Positions 13,101 through 24,199 of a stretch of DNA of 64,000 nucleotides are shown piece by piece. Each line of letters opens with the position of its first letter. Positions within the stretch are counted from its first letter, which is position 1. The position numbers and the translations under genes were made by a program. Origin of the DNA: Spirodela intermedia (Eukaryota; Streptophyta; Magnoliopsida; Alismatales; Araceae); the NCBI GenBank assembly GCA_902729315.2, contig LR746266.1, forward strand, positions 1,554,259-1,618,258, given 5' to 3'. The notes beneath the pieces were generated by a model. The model ran no database searches, was not told where the DNA came from, and saw only the letters and a list, made by a program, of their open reading frames with translations.

Positions 13101-16100
13101 TTTCACATGAGGTGCTTAAAACACTTGCAATCACACTTCGGAAATATTTAACATTTTACAAGACAGTTCTTGCCAGTACAGAGCCTAGGACCTTTAGTAC
13201 TCAATCAAGAATTATGTGAAACAAAATAGTCATATTAGGACAGCAGCTACATAGTCCACATCCAAAAAGAGATTCATGTGGCTGTTTAGTTTAATATACC
13301 TTGCACTCCTGAAATTAATCAATGCAGTCGGCCAACTCTGATCTTGCTCAAACAACAAAGTGCCTCTCATGTAATAAGCATATGCCTGCAAACCAACAAT
13401 CACATCTTGTTCATCATACCTTGCATTAGAAAAATCTGAAAAGTACAATGACAAATATGTATAAAAACAGCGGAAAAAAAAAGCGAAACAACCCATAAAA
13501 GACCAAGAAAGGAAGTTAAAGAATGAGATGTATGCATATTGAGGATGTTATACTTGTCTACAAAGATAAAAACTTTATTCTATATCTGGTTAGAAACCAT
13601 ATGTCGCTAAAAAATGTAGAGGTGCATTTAATCACAGGAATTTCTAAATGCTACAAAACATAGAATGGAATCACAAGGTCCAGGAAAGCTGCACTGAACT
13701 ATTTGTATGATTCCTTTCAAGGCCAACTGAAAGCAAAACCATCAACCCAACGTCCAGAAGAACTATGAGGTAAAATGAGAATGAAAGCAAGGGAAGCTTA
13801 ACATCAAGATAATTAGGCCATTTTATTCAGCCATTACCTCTGCTTCTAGTGAAGTTCTGCGGTCTCCCTTAATAGCACATAACTGTGCAAAAAGTGTCGC
13901 CCACTTTACTGCCTTCCTCAATCTGCCGAGTAAATAAATGCGTTGATGAGAATTTGGCCCATCAGGCAATTGCCTCTTTTCCATGGCATGGCTCCACGCC
14001 CTCTCAGCCCTGTACAGAACGACGTGAAGGAATCTGCATAGAAGCCAAACCTGATATTTGTAACATTATGGCATCATTGAAAGTCATATTTAGCACATTT
14101 TCCGACAAAGACTCAGATAAGCTGTGAGAAACAAAAAAAGTGGTAGAGACAAATTTAATTCACATGGAAATCAACCAAAGATTTATACAAATTTTATGGT
14201 GAAAAACAGTAATTTTATGAACCCTTAAAAGTTACGTGAATGCATCCTTTAGTCCCTAAGAATTGAACGATTGATATCTGTGGCATTAGATAAGTATCAT
14301 TACAACTCTAAGGATCAAACGATAAAAAGATTTTCCAATGCAAGATATGAGTAAATTAAAACAGAAATCAATGATTCTATCATAGCAATTTACTTGATCC
14401 AACATACATTAGTCATTGCAAGGCTTTTCCCGGCATATACCATCCATCATGCGTGTATACTCTACACCAATGTCAAATCGAAGCCTCTATATTATTATCT
14501 TCGTTATTTTCCTTCTCCCTCTAATTTTTAAAGCAGCCCATCATTAAAAGCTGCCCATTTAACTCGTGTCTGTTGCATGAGAATTTTAATCATCACGCTC
14601 CCCAGAAAAGGCCCATCATATCCTTGTCCACATCATGGTGCCAGTCTAATCATCGCTTTATGCATCAAAAATGTTTCCAAGTCGCCAATGGTTACGGCAT
14701 ACATCATAATTACATTTTTCATGTTTTAAAAAACTTTTAAAAATTAATTAGGAGAATAAAAATAATAAATAGGAGAAGTGTGTTTACGAAACGTTTCCAA
14801 AATCGGTATTACTTCTCATTGAGAGTACATTGATGGACCTTTACCTGAACAAGTCCCTTATAAACGACTCCAAGCACCTGGTTTTATACGGTGTTAAATA
14901 GTCATCTGCCTATGTTTTCACGCAGGAGTATCCAACGCATGACACAAGACTGAAACTAGAAAATGGCAATCAATAACAAAAAACCCAATTTTCATGCATG
15001 ACATGCTTAAGGAATAAAGGTGACGAAGACACAGGTAACACTAGCTCCAGCCAGTGTAAAGAAGGGAGAATGCTGAAACTCGTAACGATATATCCCAGGG
15101 AGAGATTAATTGCTGAAATGAAAGACATTGTTTACACGAAACTACAGAGCAGTAGTCAATCCCCGTTGTTGACACAATTATCTTGGTTACAATACAAATG
15201 CTACTAGTAAAAAGTTAATTAAAGATCAACAACTTCAACCACGGTCTTGTGCAAGAAAGTTAGCATCATTTGAGCTTTCTTATAAATAAACTAGACTTGT
15301 CTACATTATGAAGAATAATATACCTCCATATTCCACTTGTGCTTTTGGAAGGAAACCTATTTATCTTGAACAGTGAATCCTAGTTCAGTGTTATTCGAGT
15401 GGATTATTTTAGTCCCATATTTAATATTTTTCGTCCGATACGACAATAAACACCAGGATTTGAAAATTTTCATGGAAATGAAAGAAGAAATGCATCATAA
15501 AATGTCACGGTCATAAAAGTTTAGAGAACTGCAGCAGCCCTTAAATAGTAAATGAGAACAAAATTATCTTAAACATATAGTATTTGCTTCCGGATCACAC
15601 CTGACATCAGTGATTGTCGACTCATTGATGGCCCTCCGAGTGTATTTGCCACGACCATGAGTAAATTTCAGAGATTTGTACAGTCTTCTTAATCGTGCAG
15701 TGCAGTATCTCCTGTACAAAGGAAATCCTGTTTTATGTACTTGGCTCAAAAGTGAACCCACCACCACGAAGCTGAATTAATATTTTTTGAAAAATATTAC
15801 TCATGCCTATCCAGAGTCCTAGAAAAAAATATCACTCACTAGAATGTGGCATATGGGTGCATGCAACTATTATCAAAGAGATGAAGATTACCGATAGCGA
15901 GTATAATCTCGGTGTCGCAAGCCGTGCTGCAATTGTGCCGATTTCAGAAGTTGCAAAACTGGAATAACATCAAGCGCAAAAAATGCGGTCAAATGATTTC
16001 ATTAACAGAGAAAAATATAAGACCGATAAATCGTGTGAAAAGATGGAAAAAAGATGCCCAAATTACGATCCGACTCATTAAAAACGAGAAAATAAAGGTC

Positions 16101-16221
16101 ACGATAAGCAAGAAGTAGAGACAAAGAAACCATTGATGGAGAACTTGGGAACGATCTGTTCCTGGTTGTCGGATTTCTTCTCGTCGACCTCCATCGCCGA
16201 GGCTTCGTCACCTTGGCCCAT
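9042..16221 (-). CDS. SRP68: Signal recognition particle subunit SRP68
   Basis: Thirteen exons in consistent phase give 600 residues, the usual plant SRP68 length (about 600): 16131-16221, 15892-15958, 15601-15711, 13838-14033, 13300-13385, 12519-12708, 11655-11766, 10799-10926, 10505-10711, 10290-10399, 9848-9977, 9487-9636, 9042-9266. SRP68 forms a heterodimer with SRP72 on 7S RNA and helps SRP target ribosomes to the ER. Family stretches are visible: HGLRHRDYTRYRRYCTARL near the N-terminus (RNA-binding part), the TPR-like helical middle including AVLGHRTIERNQVLVKIAKS, and the basic C-terminus ending in MKKSKKGILSRLWG. The acceptor of the ninth exon is ambiguous by a few codons (CTTAAG or ACTGCAG). 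The tenth exon ends at a weak GTCTCT donor inside a GA/CT repeat. Introns carry several CT/GA tracts. Confidence 0.94.
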
Positions 16222-17471
16222 ATCGCCCTACTCCCAACCTCACAACCAACGGAACACCGATCTTTACTCTGAGAGGAATTCGACACGACGGAAGCAAGCG
16301 AAACCGCCTGAATGCCCCTCCTGCCGTGGATCTAGGGTTTACCAGAGCTGAGGATCGACAATGTCGGAGGGACGGAAGCCGACCTCCCTGTGACGAACTA
16401 AACTGTATACACCTCCGTTACTAATAAGATAAATTGCACACTTATCCTGAAAAGTCTTGTGCCTCATTTACACCATTTTAAGTAAGTTACCACATAATTG
16501 TATATTGAAATTCATAAAGTCATATTTATACAAATGCCCCTATTTCTTCGTGGCTGTTGTATTCTTAAAAGAGGTCTAATATGGAATGGAGCATTTGTTT
16601 TTCGGCCCGGCCCACAATTCCAGCCTCTCTCTCTCTCTCTCTCAGTCTCTGTTTAGATATACGGGTTAATTAGTTTTTTATCCCCATAAACCACCAAATT
16701 TGGAGATTCATCCCTCGTGTTTGCGCTCGTCGTGTAGGTTCATGCCCAAAGTGATTCATCGGAGTATTATGTGTCTATCATATGAAGCCGTTATATTTTT
16801 AAAAGACACGTGGCAGATGATCCGAATTCATGGATAATTTTGTCGATTAACTTTTTAATGGAAATATGTTCGTTAAAAGGTTAATAATCACGAATAAATG
16901 CCAATTTATTCTAAAAATTACATAAATTCGAGTCAAAAATTTTAAATGCGTATAAAAGCAGAATTAATTAGGTATATAATCTTAAATACGAATAAATTCT
17001 AATTAACTCGGAATAATGATAATATTTTTATTAAAAATAAATATATAATAAATGGGCCCGTTATTTAACTTAATTAAAATTAACAGTCTTCAATATAAAA
17101 ATAATATTTATTCGGTCGTAAAAATGGCAGTTTACGGGGATGAAAAGGTAATTAAACCCCCTCTCTCTGTCTCTGTCTGACTGACTCGCTCTCTCTCTCT
17201 CTCTCTCTCGCTATGGACCGTGACCCAGAGGAGGCCAAGGCCCGGAACCGCGTCAGCCTTCCTCACCCGGCCGAGTCGAGTGGGTCCAGAACTATGAGCC
17301 CCAGTCGATAACCCGTCCCGTCCCGGCCCGACCAAGTTCGTCAATGGTTGACGGTGTTTACGAAAAGGAATTATAGTATTATACATTCTCAGAATGATTA
17401 CCAAAATATCTGGCGGCGGAGTGGGGCCCACCTTTCGCACACTTAAATCTGTCCTCACAGCACGCCGCCAT
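16222..17471. other. Divergent intergenic region between SRP68 and the VQ gene
   Basis: SRP68 is transcribed leftward and the VQ gene rightward. The left part is the SRP68 5' flank. An AT-rich block follows at about 16780-17120, then CT runs at about 16624-16643 and 17160-17210. No coding frame with recognisable content was seen. Confidence 0.5.
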
Positions 17472-17586
17472 CACGTGCCGGTCCAAGGAGTGATAAGCCG
17501 GTCCAAGGAGTGATAAGCCGGTCAGACCCAACCGCAGCGTTTCCCGCCCTGCGGCGGCGGCGGCAAGCCGGTCCAAGGAGTGATAA
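17472..17586 (+). promoter_or_regulatory. G-box and three copies of a 20-bp repeat upstream of the VQ gene
   Basis: A CACGTG G-box at 17472-17477 overlaps the first of three copies of a 20-bp unit beginning GCCGGTCCAAGGAGTGATAA, at 17477-17496, 17497-17516 and 17567-17586. The first two are head to tail and a truncated GCCGGTC follows at 17517. They end about 15 bp before the TATA run and about 90 bp before the ATG, so they are well placed as proximal promoter elements. Function is inferred from position only. Confidence 0.55.
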
Positions 17587-17602
17587 ACCGCTTACGCTGC
17601 CT

Positions 17603-17610
17603 ATATATAT
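17603..17610 (+). promoter_or_regulatory. TATA box of the VQ gene
   Basis: TATATATA lies 67 bp upstream of the VQ start codon, in a region with no other obvious promoter. The leader that would follow is CT-rich (17630-17672), which is common in plant 5' UTRs. Confidence 0.6.
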
Positions 17611-17676
17611 ACGTCTGGACCTCTTCCCCTTCTCACCCTCTATCCCTTTCTCCCTCTCTTCTCTTCTTCTCACTCT

Positions 17677-18126
17677 ATGGGTGAGAATTGCATCACCGTT
17701 GAGCCCTGGTTCTTCCAGTCGGAATTTCCCGGCGGCATGATCGCCGGCGGGTCGCTGGAGTTAGTGAGGGTGGCGCCGCCGGCCACAGCCCCCACGAGCT
17801 CGGTGCCGTCGCCGGCGGGGGGGAAGCCGCCGAAGCGGCGGTCAAGGGCGGCGAAGCGGTCGCACACCACCTTCATCGCCGCCGACCAGGCCAACTTCCG
17901 GCGAATGGTGCAACAGATCACCGGGATCGGCAGCGCCCCCGCCGGTTCCCGCACGGCGGCGCTGAAGCCGCTGCCCGCTCGGCCCTGGCGGCCGTCGCCG
18001 GAGAAGGGCTTCCCGCCGGTGTTCTTCTCGGGCTCGTCGCCGGCGCCCCCGCCGCCGCCACCGGCGGATCTTCCCATCCCCTTCTTCCCCACGTTGGAGT
18101 CCTGGGCCGCCATGTCCAACCATTAG
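17677..18126 (+). CDS. VQ-motif protein (plant regulatory protein)
   Basis: An intronless frame of 149 residues. The VQ motif FRRMVQQITG is at residues 74-83 and fits FxxhVQxhTG. It is preceded by a basic patch (KPPKRRSRAAKRS, residues 50-62), likely a nuclear localisation or calmodulin-binding segment, and TTFIAAD, as in the CAMBP25-like subgroup. The C-terminal half is Pro/Ala/Ser-rich and ends in a short hydrophobic/aromatic tail (IPFFPTLESWAAM). VQ proteins are small nuclear partners of WRKY factors and of calmodulin or MAP kinases in stress and defence signalling. The first Met was chosen because it lies 67 bp after a TATA box in a CT-rich leader. GC content is far above that of the flanks, as is usual for intronless genes here. 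The exact VQ subgroup is not settled. Confidence 0.9.
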   Translation: MGENCITVEPWFFQSEFPGGMIAGGSLELVRVAPPATAPTSSVPSPAGGKPPKRRSRAAKRSHTTFIAADQANFRRMVQQITGIGSAPAGSRTAALKPLPARPWRPSPEKGFPPVFFSGSSPAPPPPPPADLPIPFFPTLESWAAMSNH

Positions 18127-18261
18127 TGAAGCCCTCAGCTTCCTCCTCCCTTTTATCTCCGCCGTCGCAGGCCGCCGCTGCAAACTCTTTGTAAGAACGA
18201 ACTACGCTGGAACTGGGTCTCTGAAAGTTCGCTTCTTTGGGTCACCCTGTTCCTCGGGCAC

Positions 18262-18278
18262 GGGGAGCTTTGCTCCCC
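18262..18278. repeat. Perfect hairpin downstream of the VQ gene
   Basis: GGGGAGC, TTT, GCTCCCC: a 7-bp perfect G/C-rich stem with a 3-nt loop. It lies about 135 bp after the VQ stop codon, possibly in the 3' UTR. No function is shown. Confidence 0.6.
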
Positions 18279-18310
18279 TAGGCCGATGACGACTGTAATT
18301 ATTTTCCTCA

Positions 18311-18340
18311 AATGGTAGTAAATGGTAGTAAATGGTAGTT
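18311..18340. repeat. Three tandem copies of a 10-bp unit
   Basis: The unit aatggtagta occurs three times head to tail, followed by a degraded fourth (ggtgtggta). Confidence 0.8.
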
Positions 18341-18514
18341 GGTGTGGTACGATGAACTTGGGGAAAGGTCAAGGAATGCGGCGCGTCTGAAAACGTATCC
18401 TGACCGCAGATTAAGTCATGTCAGAAGCAAGTATCGTGGGATATGACAAGTAGCTGACTCCCAGACATAAGACGATGACTAGACGAGAGGATGGGTCATT
18501 AGATTTTCCTCTGA

Positions 18515-18561
18515 TGACGGCATCTTTGCGTCATACTGACGTCATATAGCGTCAATATAAA
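18515..18561 (+). promoter_or_regulatory. TGACG cluster with TATA box, promoter-like
   Basis: Four TGACG/CGTCA cores fall within 40 bp: 18515-18519, 18529-18533, the palindrome TGACGTCA at 18537-18544, and 18550-18554. TATAAA follows at 18556-18561. Such arrays bind TGA-type bZIP factors, and the arrangement resembles the as-1/TATA layout of caulimovirid and some retroelement promoters. No coding sequence follows; the downstream 400 bp is repeat-rich. It may be a relic of an element or the promoter of a non-coding transcript. Confidence 0.4.
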
Positions 18562-18689
18562 CACACATTGAGCCACTTTTTAATTCTCACTAAATCCAAC
18601 ACCTAGAGAGCGAAAAAGATAGAGAGAAAAAAGCTTTTTGGTTTTAAAATTATAACTTTTAACATTTAATAGAGGGAGGGAGAGATTTT

Positions 18690-18863
18690 TGGGCTTTATC
18701 TCTCTCTATCTCTTTCTATATATACATCGACCCAAATTTGAATTGTTATTTTAAATCCACAATTATATATATATATATATATTTGGGATTTATCTCTCCT
18801 CTCTTTCTCTCTATCTCTTTATAGATATACGTCGACCCAATTATTAATTGCCATTTAAATCCA
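18690..18863. repeat. Diverged tandem duplication of about 75-80 bp
   Basis: The segment at about 18690-18761 (ggctttatctctctc ... atacatcgacccaa ... aaatccaca) is repeated at about 18783-18863 with the same order of blocks (ggatttatctctcc ... atacgtcgacccaa ... aaatccaca). A TA microsatellite (about 18762-18782) separates the copies. Confidence 0.75.
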
Positions 18864-18890
18864 CATATTTTTGATATTATATATATATAT

Positions 18891-18892
<2 letters not shown>

Positions 18893-18933
<41 letters not shown>
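18893..18933. repeat. GA microsatellite
   Basis: About 20 GA units with one interruption, following directly on a TA run. Confidence 0.9.
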
Positions 18934-18938
<5 letters not shown>

Positions 18939-19349
18939 GATCATAATCTTCCAAACCCATGAAAAGATGAGTAGACGGCAGCATAATGGGTGAGTCAAAG
19001 AAGGAATCAATCTAAAATACTGACAAAAGTTTCATCAAGCTAACACCCCAACTAAACATAAAAAATGTGGACGTGGCCGATCTCCGAGAGAAGAAGATGC
19101 CTGCATCATCATCCAATCACAAAAAAAGACGAATTATTACGGGAAATAAAATGCAGAAAAACATATTTTAAAAATATGGGCAGCTGTAGAGCAACCACAG
19201 AGGGCCATTCGACATAAAGTCCGGGCTTCGGGCCTAAAATCGTGTCCGAAATTGGAAGAAGGCACAGCCCCGAGCCCGGTTCACAGGTGTCCAATGAAAT
19301 GCTTCCCGAGAATGAATTACGTCACCTGAAATGCCTTCCGGGAATGATA

Positions 19350-19556
19350 CTAGTCTGTGACGGTGCCGTGTTTGACCTCTTTATGGGCTTTGAAAGAGAG
19401 AATGACATTCCAGACCAGAGCCACAAAGTTCGCTCCGAGTACCTGTCGGGGGAAATTTATATTTATATTAATAAACTGGGCCAATAAGATTATTCCCAGA
19501 ATTAAACAGAAAATTAAATTATTAAAAGGCCTGACTCTATTCTTAATACCAACACT

Positions 19557-19597
<41 letters not shown>

Positions 19598-20065
19598 GAT
19601 GGGTGCATATGGAGGAGGGTCAGATTGGGTCTATCTAGGAAGGGCCCCACCCAGCCAGTTGGCACCTCCACCTTCAATGGCCTTTTTTTTTTCTTGGGAA
19701 GAAAACCCACCTGATAGAATATCACAAGGCCATGGAAATTACCTGAAATTGCTGAGGGACCACCCAGAAGTTGAGAAATTGGAAGGGGATCCACAGCTTC
19801 CAGTTGGCTATCACGGAGGAAAACCACTCCTAGAAAGAGAATGAGATGGAATGAGATATAAGCATCGAAGGCATCAACCTGGTGGTGTTGGATTTATTTG
19901 AGAATTCATTCTGAGCGCCACCTGCTGAAGCTTAGGCACCACCTGGGACGGCCGTCCCTCCAGAGTCACCAGGGAGGTCAAGAAGACCCCAATGAAGATC
20001 GGGGAGAAGACAAACTGCGGGGAAAGCAGCCCAAGTCAAGAAAACTGGATAGGATTTACCTGAAT

Positions 20066-20113
<48 letters not shown>

Positions 20114-21763
20114 TTGCCTGATCCAGAAGAAGACGCACCAAGGCACCAGAGGCTCCTTGCAGGGTAACCAATTTACTCAAATAGAGGTACCTACAAGCCA
20201 TCACTCAATCCAACTTACCGCAGGAAAAAAAAAATTAAAATCAAGAATGAAAAACTCATTACTCTATGAATCAGGTGATGCTTTTGAAGCTTTACTTGAT
20301 CATTATCAAGATACTTATACATTATATATACATTGAACATGTCGATTCTTTTTTTCCATGTTAGGAAAGCATTATGAAAGCTTAGTGGAAGTCAACAACA
20401 GCACCTCATCCACCCATCTCAGGCATAGTTTGATTGACGTTATTACCAGATATATACCGGTAAATGTGAATATAAATGCCCATTAGAGCCCTCTAAATCT
20501 TTTTCACCCCATAATATTCCCATATTGAGAGCAATATCATATTCATGTGCAATAAAACTACTGGATTTTCCAGAGAACATGACCAAAATATACCAAATTA
20601 AAAAAAAAAACAGCTGTTACCAAAAGTGCAAAGTCGGGCCCACCAAAACAAGTCCAAGAAAGGTGAAAACAAAAGTTCTCCTCACATCCCAGTTAGGCAC
20701 CCGATCGATCAGCAACTAAAAGCATACACCAGCAAACCACGAGTTAGATAATCCAATAATAGAAAGTGAGTTACTTTTTAAAAAAGAAAGGCGGCATAGG
20801 CATGCATTACGATGGAGGGCTAAACACAGAAAGTTCTTCATAGATTTCCTTAGATGAAGCATTGTAATAATACCTGGCAGATTAAATCTCCAATCAGCGT
20901 AAGAAATGCTGACGTTACAGATTTCATGGGAACCGGATACTTGTTCAGAGCATTCAAATACCTGAGGAATATACAGAATCAGCTCATAAACCCAACTTTT
21001 CTAAGTAGGAGTTGCTGTGCTGAATCAACCAAGCTACAGATGAGCACGGATCATCATACGAGTTGAAATCAGATTCAACAAGTGATATAAGGGAATACAG
21101 GTTCTTCGAGGTATCCCTATTTTGAATAAATCGAAATATTTTTCAACTGTGTAAGAGTAGAAGGCGGGGATTTTCGCATTTCTTTAAAATTTTGGAGCAC
21201 ATTTGGTCATTCCGTATGCTAGCCCGAAGGATGAAACCCATTCTGAAAACCCTACAGGGACCCATTATTTGCTGCTATGAATATTTCCAAGAGGAATGGA
21301 ATCCCCTCGTCGACCGTACTTAACCAGAACAACATCTTCCGGGAAAAAAATAAAACTGACCCGGATAACGAACGAAGAAGAAGAAGAAGAAGAAGAACGA
21401 GGCATGAGATTATCGGAGGAACTTTCACCAGGAAACGAAAAGTACGAGAGCCCCGCCATTGGCACTGGCCCCTGCAGAGACAGCGGCGAAGGCGCAGCCG
21501 ACGCCTCCTCCCACAGCTTGGGGTCGGGCCAATTCGGAGCCCAAATCTGCGAAGCGTGAATTCCGTGGAACCCCGGTTGAATATCCCCGATACGGCACCA
21601 ACGGGGCGAGACGAGGGGGATTGGCGAGGCCAAGGCAGCGGCAGCCGGTCTGCTCGGTCTGGGTGAGGTTACTCCAAACTGGAAGACGGGAGTCCTTCTG
21701 CCTGAGGGAAAAGAGTGGGTAGGAAGACCCCGGGATGGAGAAGGCCCGCAGCATCGGCGCCAT
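19350..21763 (-). CDS. Mpv17/PMP22-family membrane protein, plastid-targeted type
   Basis: Seven exons: 21429-21763, 20874-20961, 20621-20715, 20118-20190, 19922-20014, 19743-19829, 19350-19442; all phases agree and give 287 residues. The first exon encodes a roughly 105-residue Ser/Arg/Leu-rich leader that looks like a chloroplast transit peptide. The Mpv17 core follows: WYLNALNKYPVPMKSVTSAF, then RTFVFTFLGLVLVGPTLHFW, YLYLSKLVT, LLLDQFVFSPIFIGVFLTS, EGRPSQVVPKLQQEW, ANWKLWIPFQFLNFW and the tail ALVWNVILSFKAHKEV. Order and wording match the plant group of Arabidopsis At5g19750. The family has four membrane helices and sits in organelle membranes, probably as a channel or carrier; the substrate is unknown. 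The fourth intron has a GC donor. The family call is firm; targeting is inferred. Confidence 0.9.
19560..19596. repeat. CT microsatellite
   Basis: An uninterrupted CT run inside the last intron of the Mpv17-family gene (GA on the transcribed strand). Confidence 0.9.
20015..20117 (-). other. GC-AG intron of the Mpv17-family gene
   Basis: The donor is CAG|GCAAGT and the acceptor is CCCCGCAG. Joining them gives LLLDQ-FVFSPIF, exactly the family sequence, so a GT donor is not available in frame. Most of the 103-nt intron is a GA/CT microsatellite (20069-20111) that starts a few bases after the donor. Confidence 0.85.
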
Positions 21764-22270
21764 TTTTTAGAGCTGAGCTTCCTCCCCTTTCCTCCCTCGG
21801 GAAGAACTCGGAATACACACTCGCTCGCCTCTCCAAGAGATAGAGGGTTGGTTAACAAGGATACCATTCTTGTATTTAAATTTGTAAAATTATCCTAAAC
21901 GAAACTATTTATTAATATTTTATTTATAAATAGATAGAAATATAGCTCTCTCCTGTTATAATGGATTCATTTTATTAAAAAATCAATTACCCAATTATTT
22001 ATACTAAAATTTAAAAAATATAAAATGACGAAGCCCGCTTCATTTTAGTTTAGATATAATAGGAGTGTGTATCTCTCTTCACATAATTTATTATGTCATT
22101 TAGAATATATATCAAGAAACTATCATCTTTCTTGACTTTTGTTAGATTTTTCTCTTAAATTTAAAAGAAAAAAATCAGGAATCCATCACCAACTTGAGCC
22201 TCTATCTCATCCAACTGATGAGGATTATGGGGGCAGGTGTTTGGCAAGTAGAGAGGCAGATCTACTCTCA
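21764..22270. other. 5' flank of the Mpv17-family gene
   Basis: Contains the presumed promoter and leader of the leftward gene, then AT-rich sequence with no recognisable element. A 64-codon plus-strand frame at 22139-22333 runs into the tandem repeats and has no protein features. Confidence 0.45.
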
Positions 22271-22276
22271 CTAAAG

Positions 22277-23210
22277 CCTCTTGTTTTAGGTGTTCCAAAC
22301 CATCTTGGTTTCAGTATATGTTCATTCACATAATAGGAAAAAGACAGGGGGGATGAGTAGTAGAAGATTTTCATGATGGCTGAAAATTTGAAGGAATTAT
22401 GATGATGAGGATGACTCTAAAACCAAGAACGTACATTGATTATAGGAAAAATAAATGTAAACAAAGAAATTGTAAAATCAATTGTCAAAAAAAGTATTAT
22501 TTTCTTATTATATTATGATTTTTTATCATGATGAACATTGTAAACTTTATATAATAGGAGTATGTTTCAACATCTTGCTTCGAGTGCTCCAAAACATCTT
22601 GATTTCATCATCTATTCATTCGAGCAGCTGGAAGAAGTTAAGGGGATGGGTTTAGAGGATTTTCATGATGGCTAACTCTAAGTAATGGTGATGATAGGGA
22701 TAACTTTTTAAAACCAAGAAAATTTATTGATTATAGGAAAAATAAATGCAATAAGAAAACTATAAAAGTCATCCTCATAAAATTATTATTTTCTTTTATT
22801 ATATCTAGAAGATTATGATGAAAATTGTAAACTTTATACATTAGGAGTAAGTTTCATCATCTTGCTTTGGGTTTTTCAAAACATTTTTGATTTTATATAT
22901 GTTCATCTGAACAACTAAAAGAAAACATGGGGATGAGTATTAGAGAATTTTCATGATGGGTGCAACTCCAAAGGTGTTACGATGAAGGGGATGATGTTGA
23001 AACCAAGAACATATATTGATTGTAGGAAAATTAAATCCAAACAAGAAAACTGTAAAAGTCGTCATCATAAAAAAGTATTATCTTCTTATTAAATCTTGAA
23101 AATCATGATGACAAAAAATATAATTTATCTAGAATATTTTTTTGTGTTATATGAAATCTCAAAGATCATGAAATAAGGTGAGATTTGTTGATCATGAAGT
23201 GTGGAGGGAG
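22277..23210. repeat. Three diverged tandem copies of a roughly 290-bp unit
   Basis: Units begin at about 22277, 22569 and 22856. Each contains, in order, a ccaaaacatcttg-like block, a gttcattc block, ttttcatgatgg, gatgatgaggatga, aaaccaagaac, attgattataggaaaa, and tattattttcttatta. The last part of the third copy (about 22970-23205) recurs at about 27003-27225, on the far side of the decayed Gypsy element. No coding function is seen. Confidence 0.75.
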
Positions 23211-24199
23211 GGTCAAATATGAGGATGGAGAGAGAGAGAGGCAAGACATGTTACTTCAATCTCTTTTAATGGAGCCTAAGTGACAAAGAAAGAGCATGCT
23301 TGAATAGTATACTATAAAACACCCATCACGAAATATTTTAAAATGGAGGAAAGATAGTAGTAAACTTAAGGTTCAAGGAAATAATAAGAGGAGAGGGAAA
23401 GATCAAGAATGTTGTCTTGCAAGAAAAAAATAGATGGAAGAAGAGGACATGAAAGGTGTAGATAGAGGGGATTAATCTTAACACAACTTCAAGGTCTATA
23501 TTTCCCCTTCTATTTCTTAATCACGTCCTTATATATGACCTAAACCTTAGTGGGTCTAATATTGGGCTTTAATCACTCCTTATAACACTGTCCTTAAGAT
23601 GTAATTCAGGGAGCATGCACTAGATATCTTATGCATGATCCAAATAGCTTTAAATAAAGGCATATGTTTCTAGCACAGCAACACCTCTAAACCTCTTGGA
23701 GTATGGCATATGTCGAGCACTTTCTCTAGTTGAACTTCTCATGTCATATTTACATCTAAGGTAGTTAGAAGTGATCGCCTTTATTATTATGCTTATAGTG
23801 ACTTCTTGAGTTGTGAAAAATGAAAAGTGTTATGAATTTTAGATGAATTCATAAGGGCTACAAAAGGAGGAGGAAAAATCTAAGTAATTTTGTGGTGGAA
23901 TTGGAGACTAACCACCTTGCATCGACTATCTTGAGACTTTAGAGGTCTTAGTATCCTTTTGTTTATTTTTCCTTGTACTTTCTTATGCTTAGTTCTACCA
24001 TATTTCCTTTCCCCATCCCCTATCTTCAAGTCGTAACCCTTCATGAGATCTATGTTTTATGATAATTTTCAATAAATAAACTTATTTTAATAATTTATTT
24101 ATAAGAATTATCTAGTAGGGCTTCATAAGCTCACTCAAGCATGAGAGAACTTCAACTTCTTAAGTGGTGCAACTTGAGCTACTTGTCAACTTTCTCCAA

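Noticed and set aside
17670-18183. Minus-strand frames of 149 and 113 codons opposite the VQ gene
   Set aside because: High GC keeps antisense frames open; the sense frame has the VQ motif and a TATA box.
21265-21867. 200-codon minus-strand frame
   Set aside because: The other frame (start 21763) gives the transit peptide that splices into the Mpv17 core; this one has no continuation.
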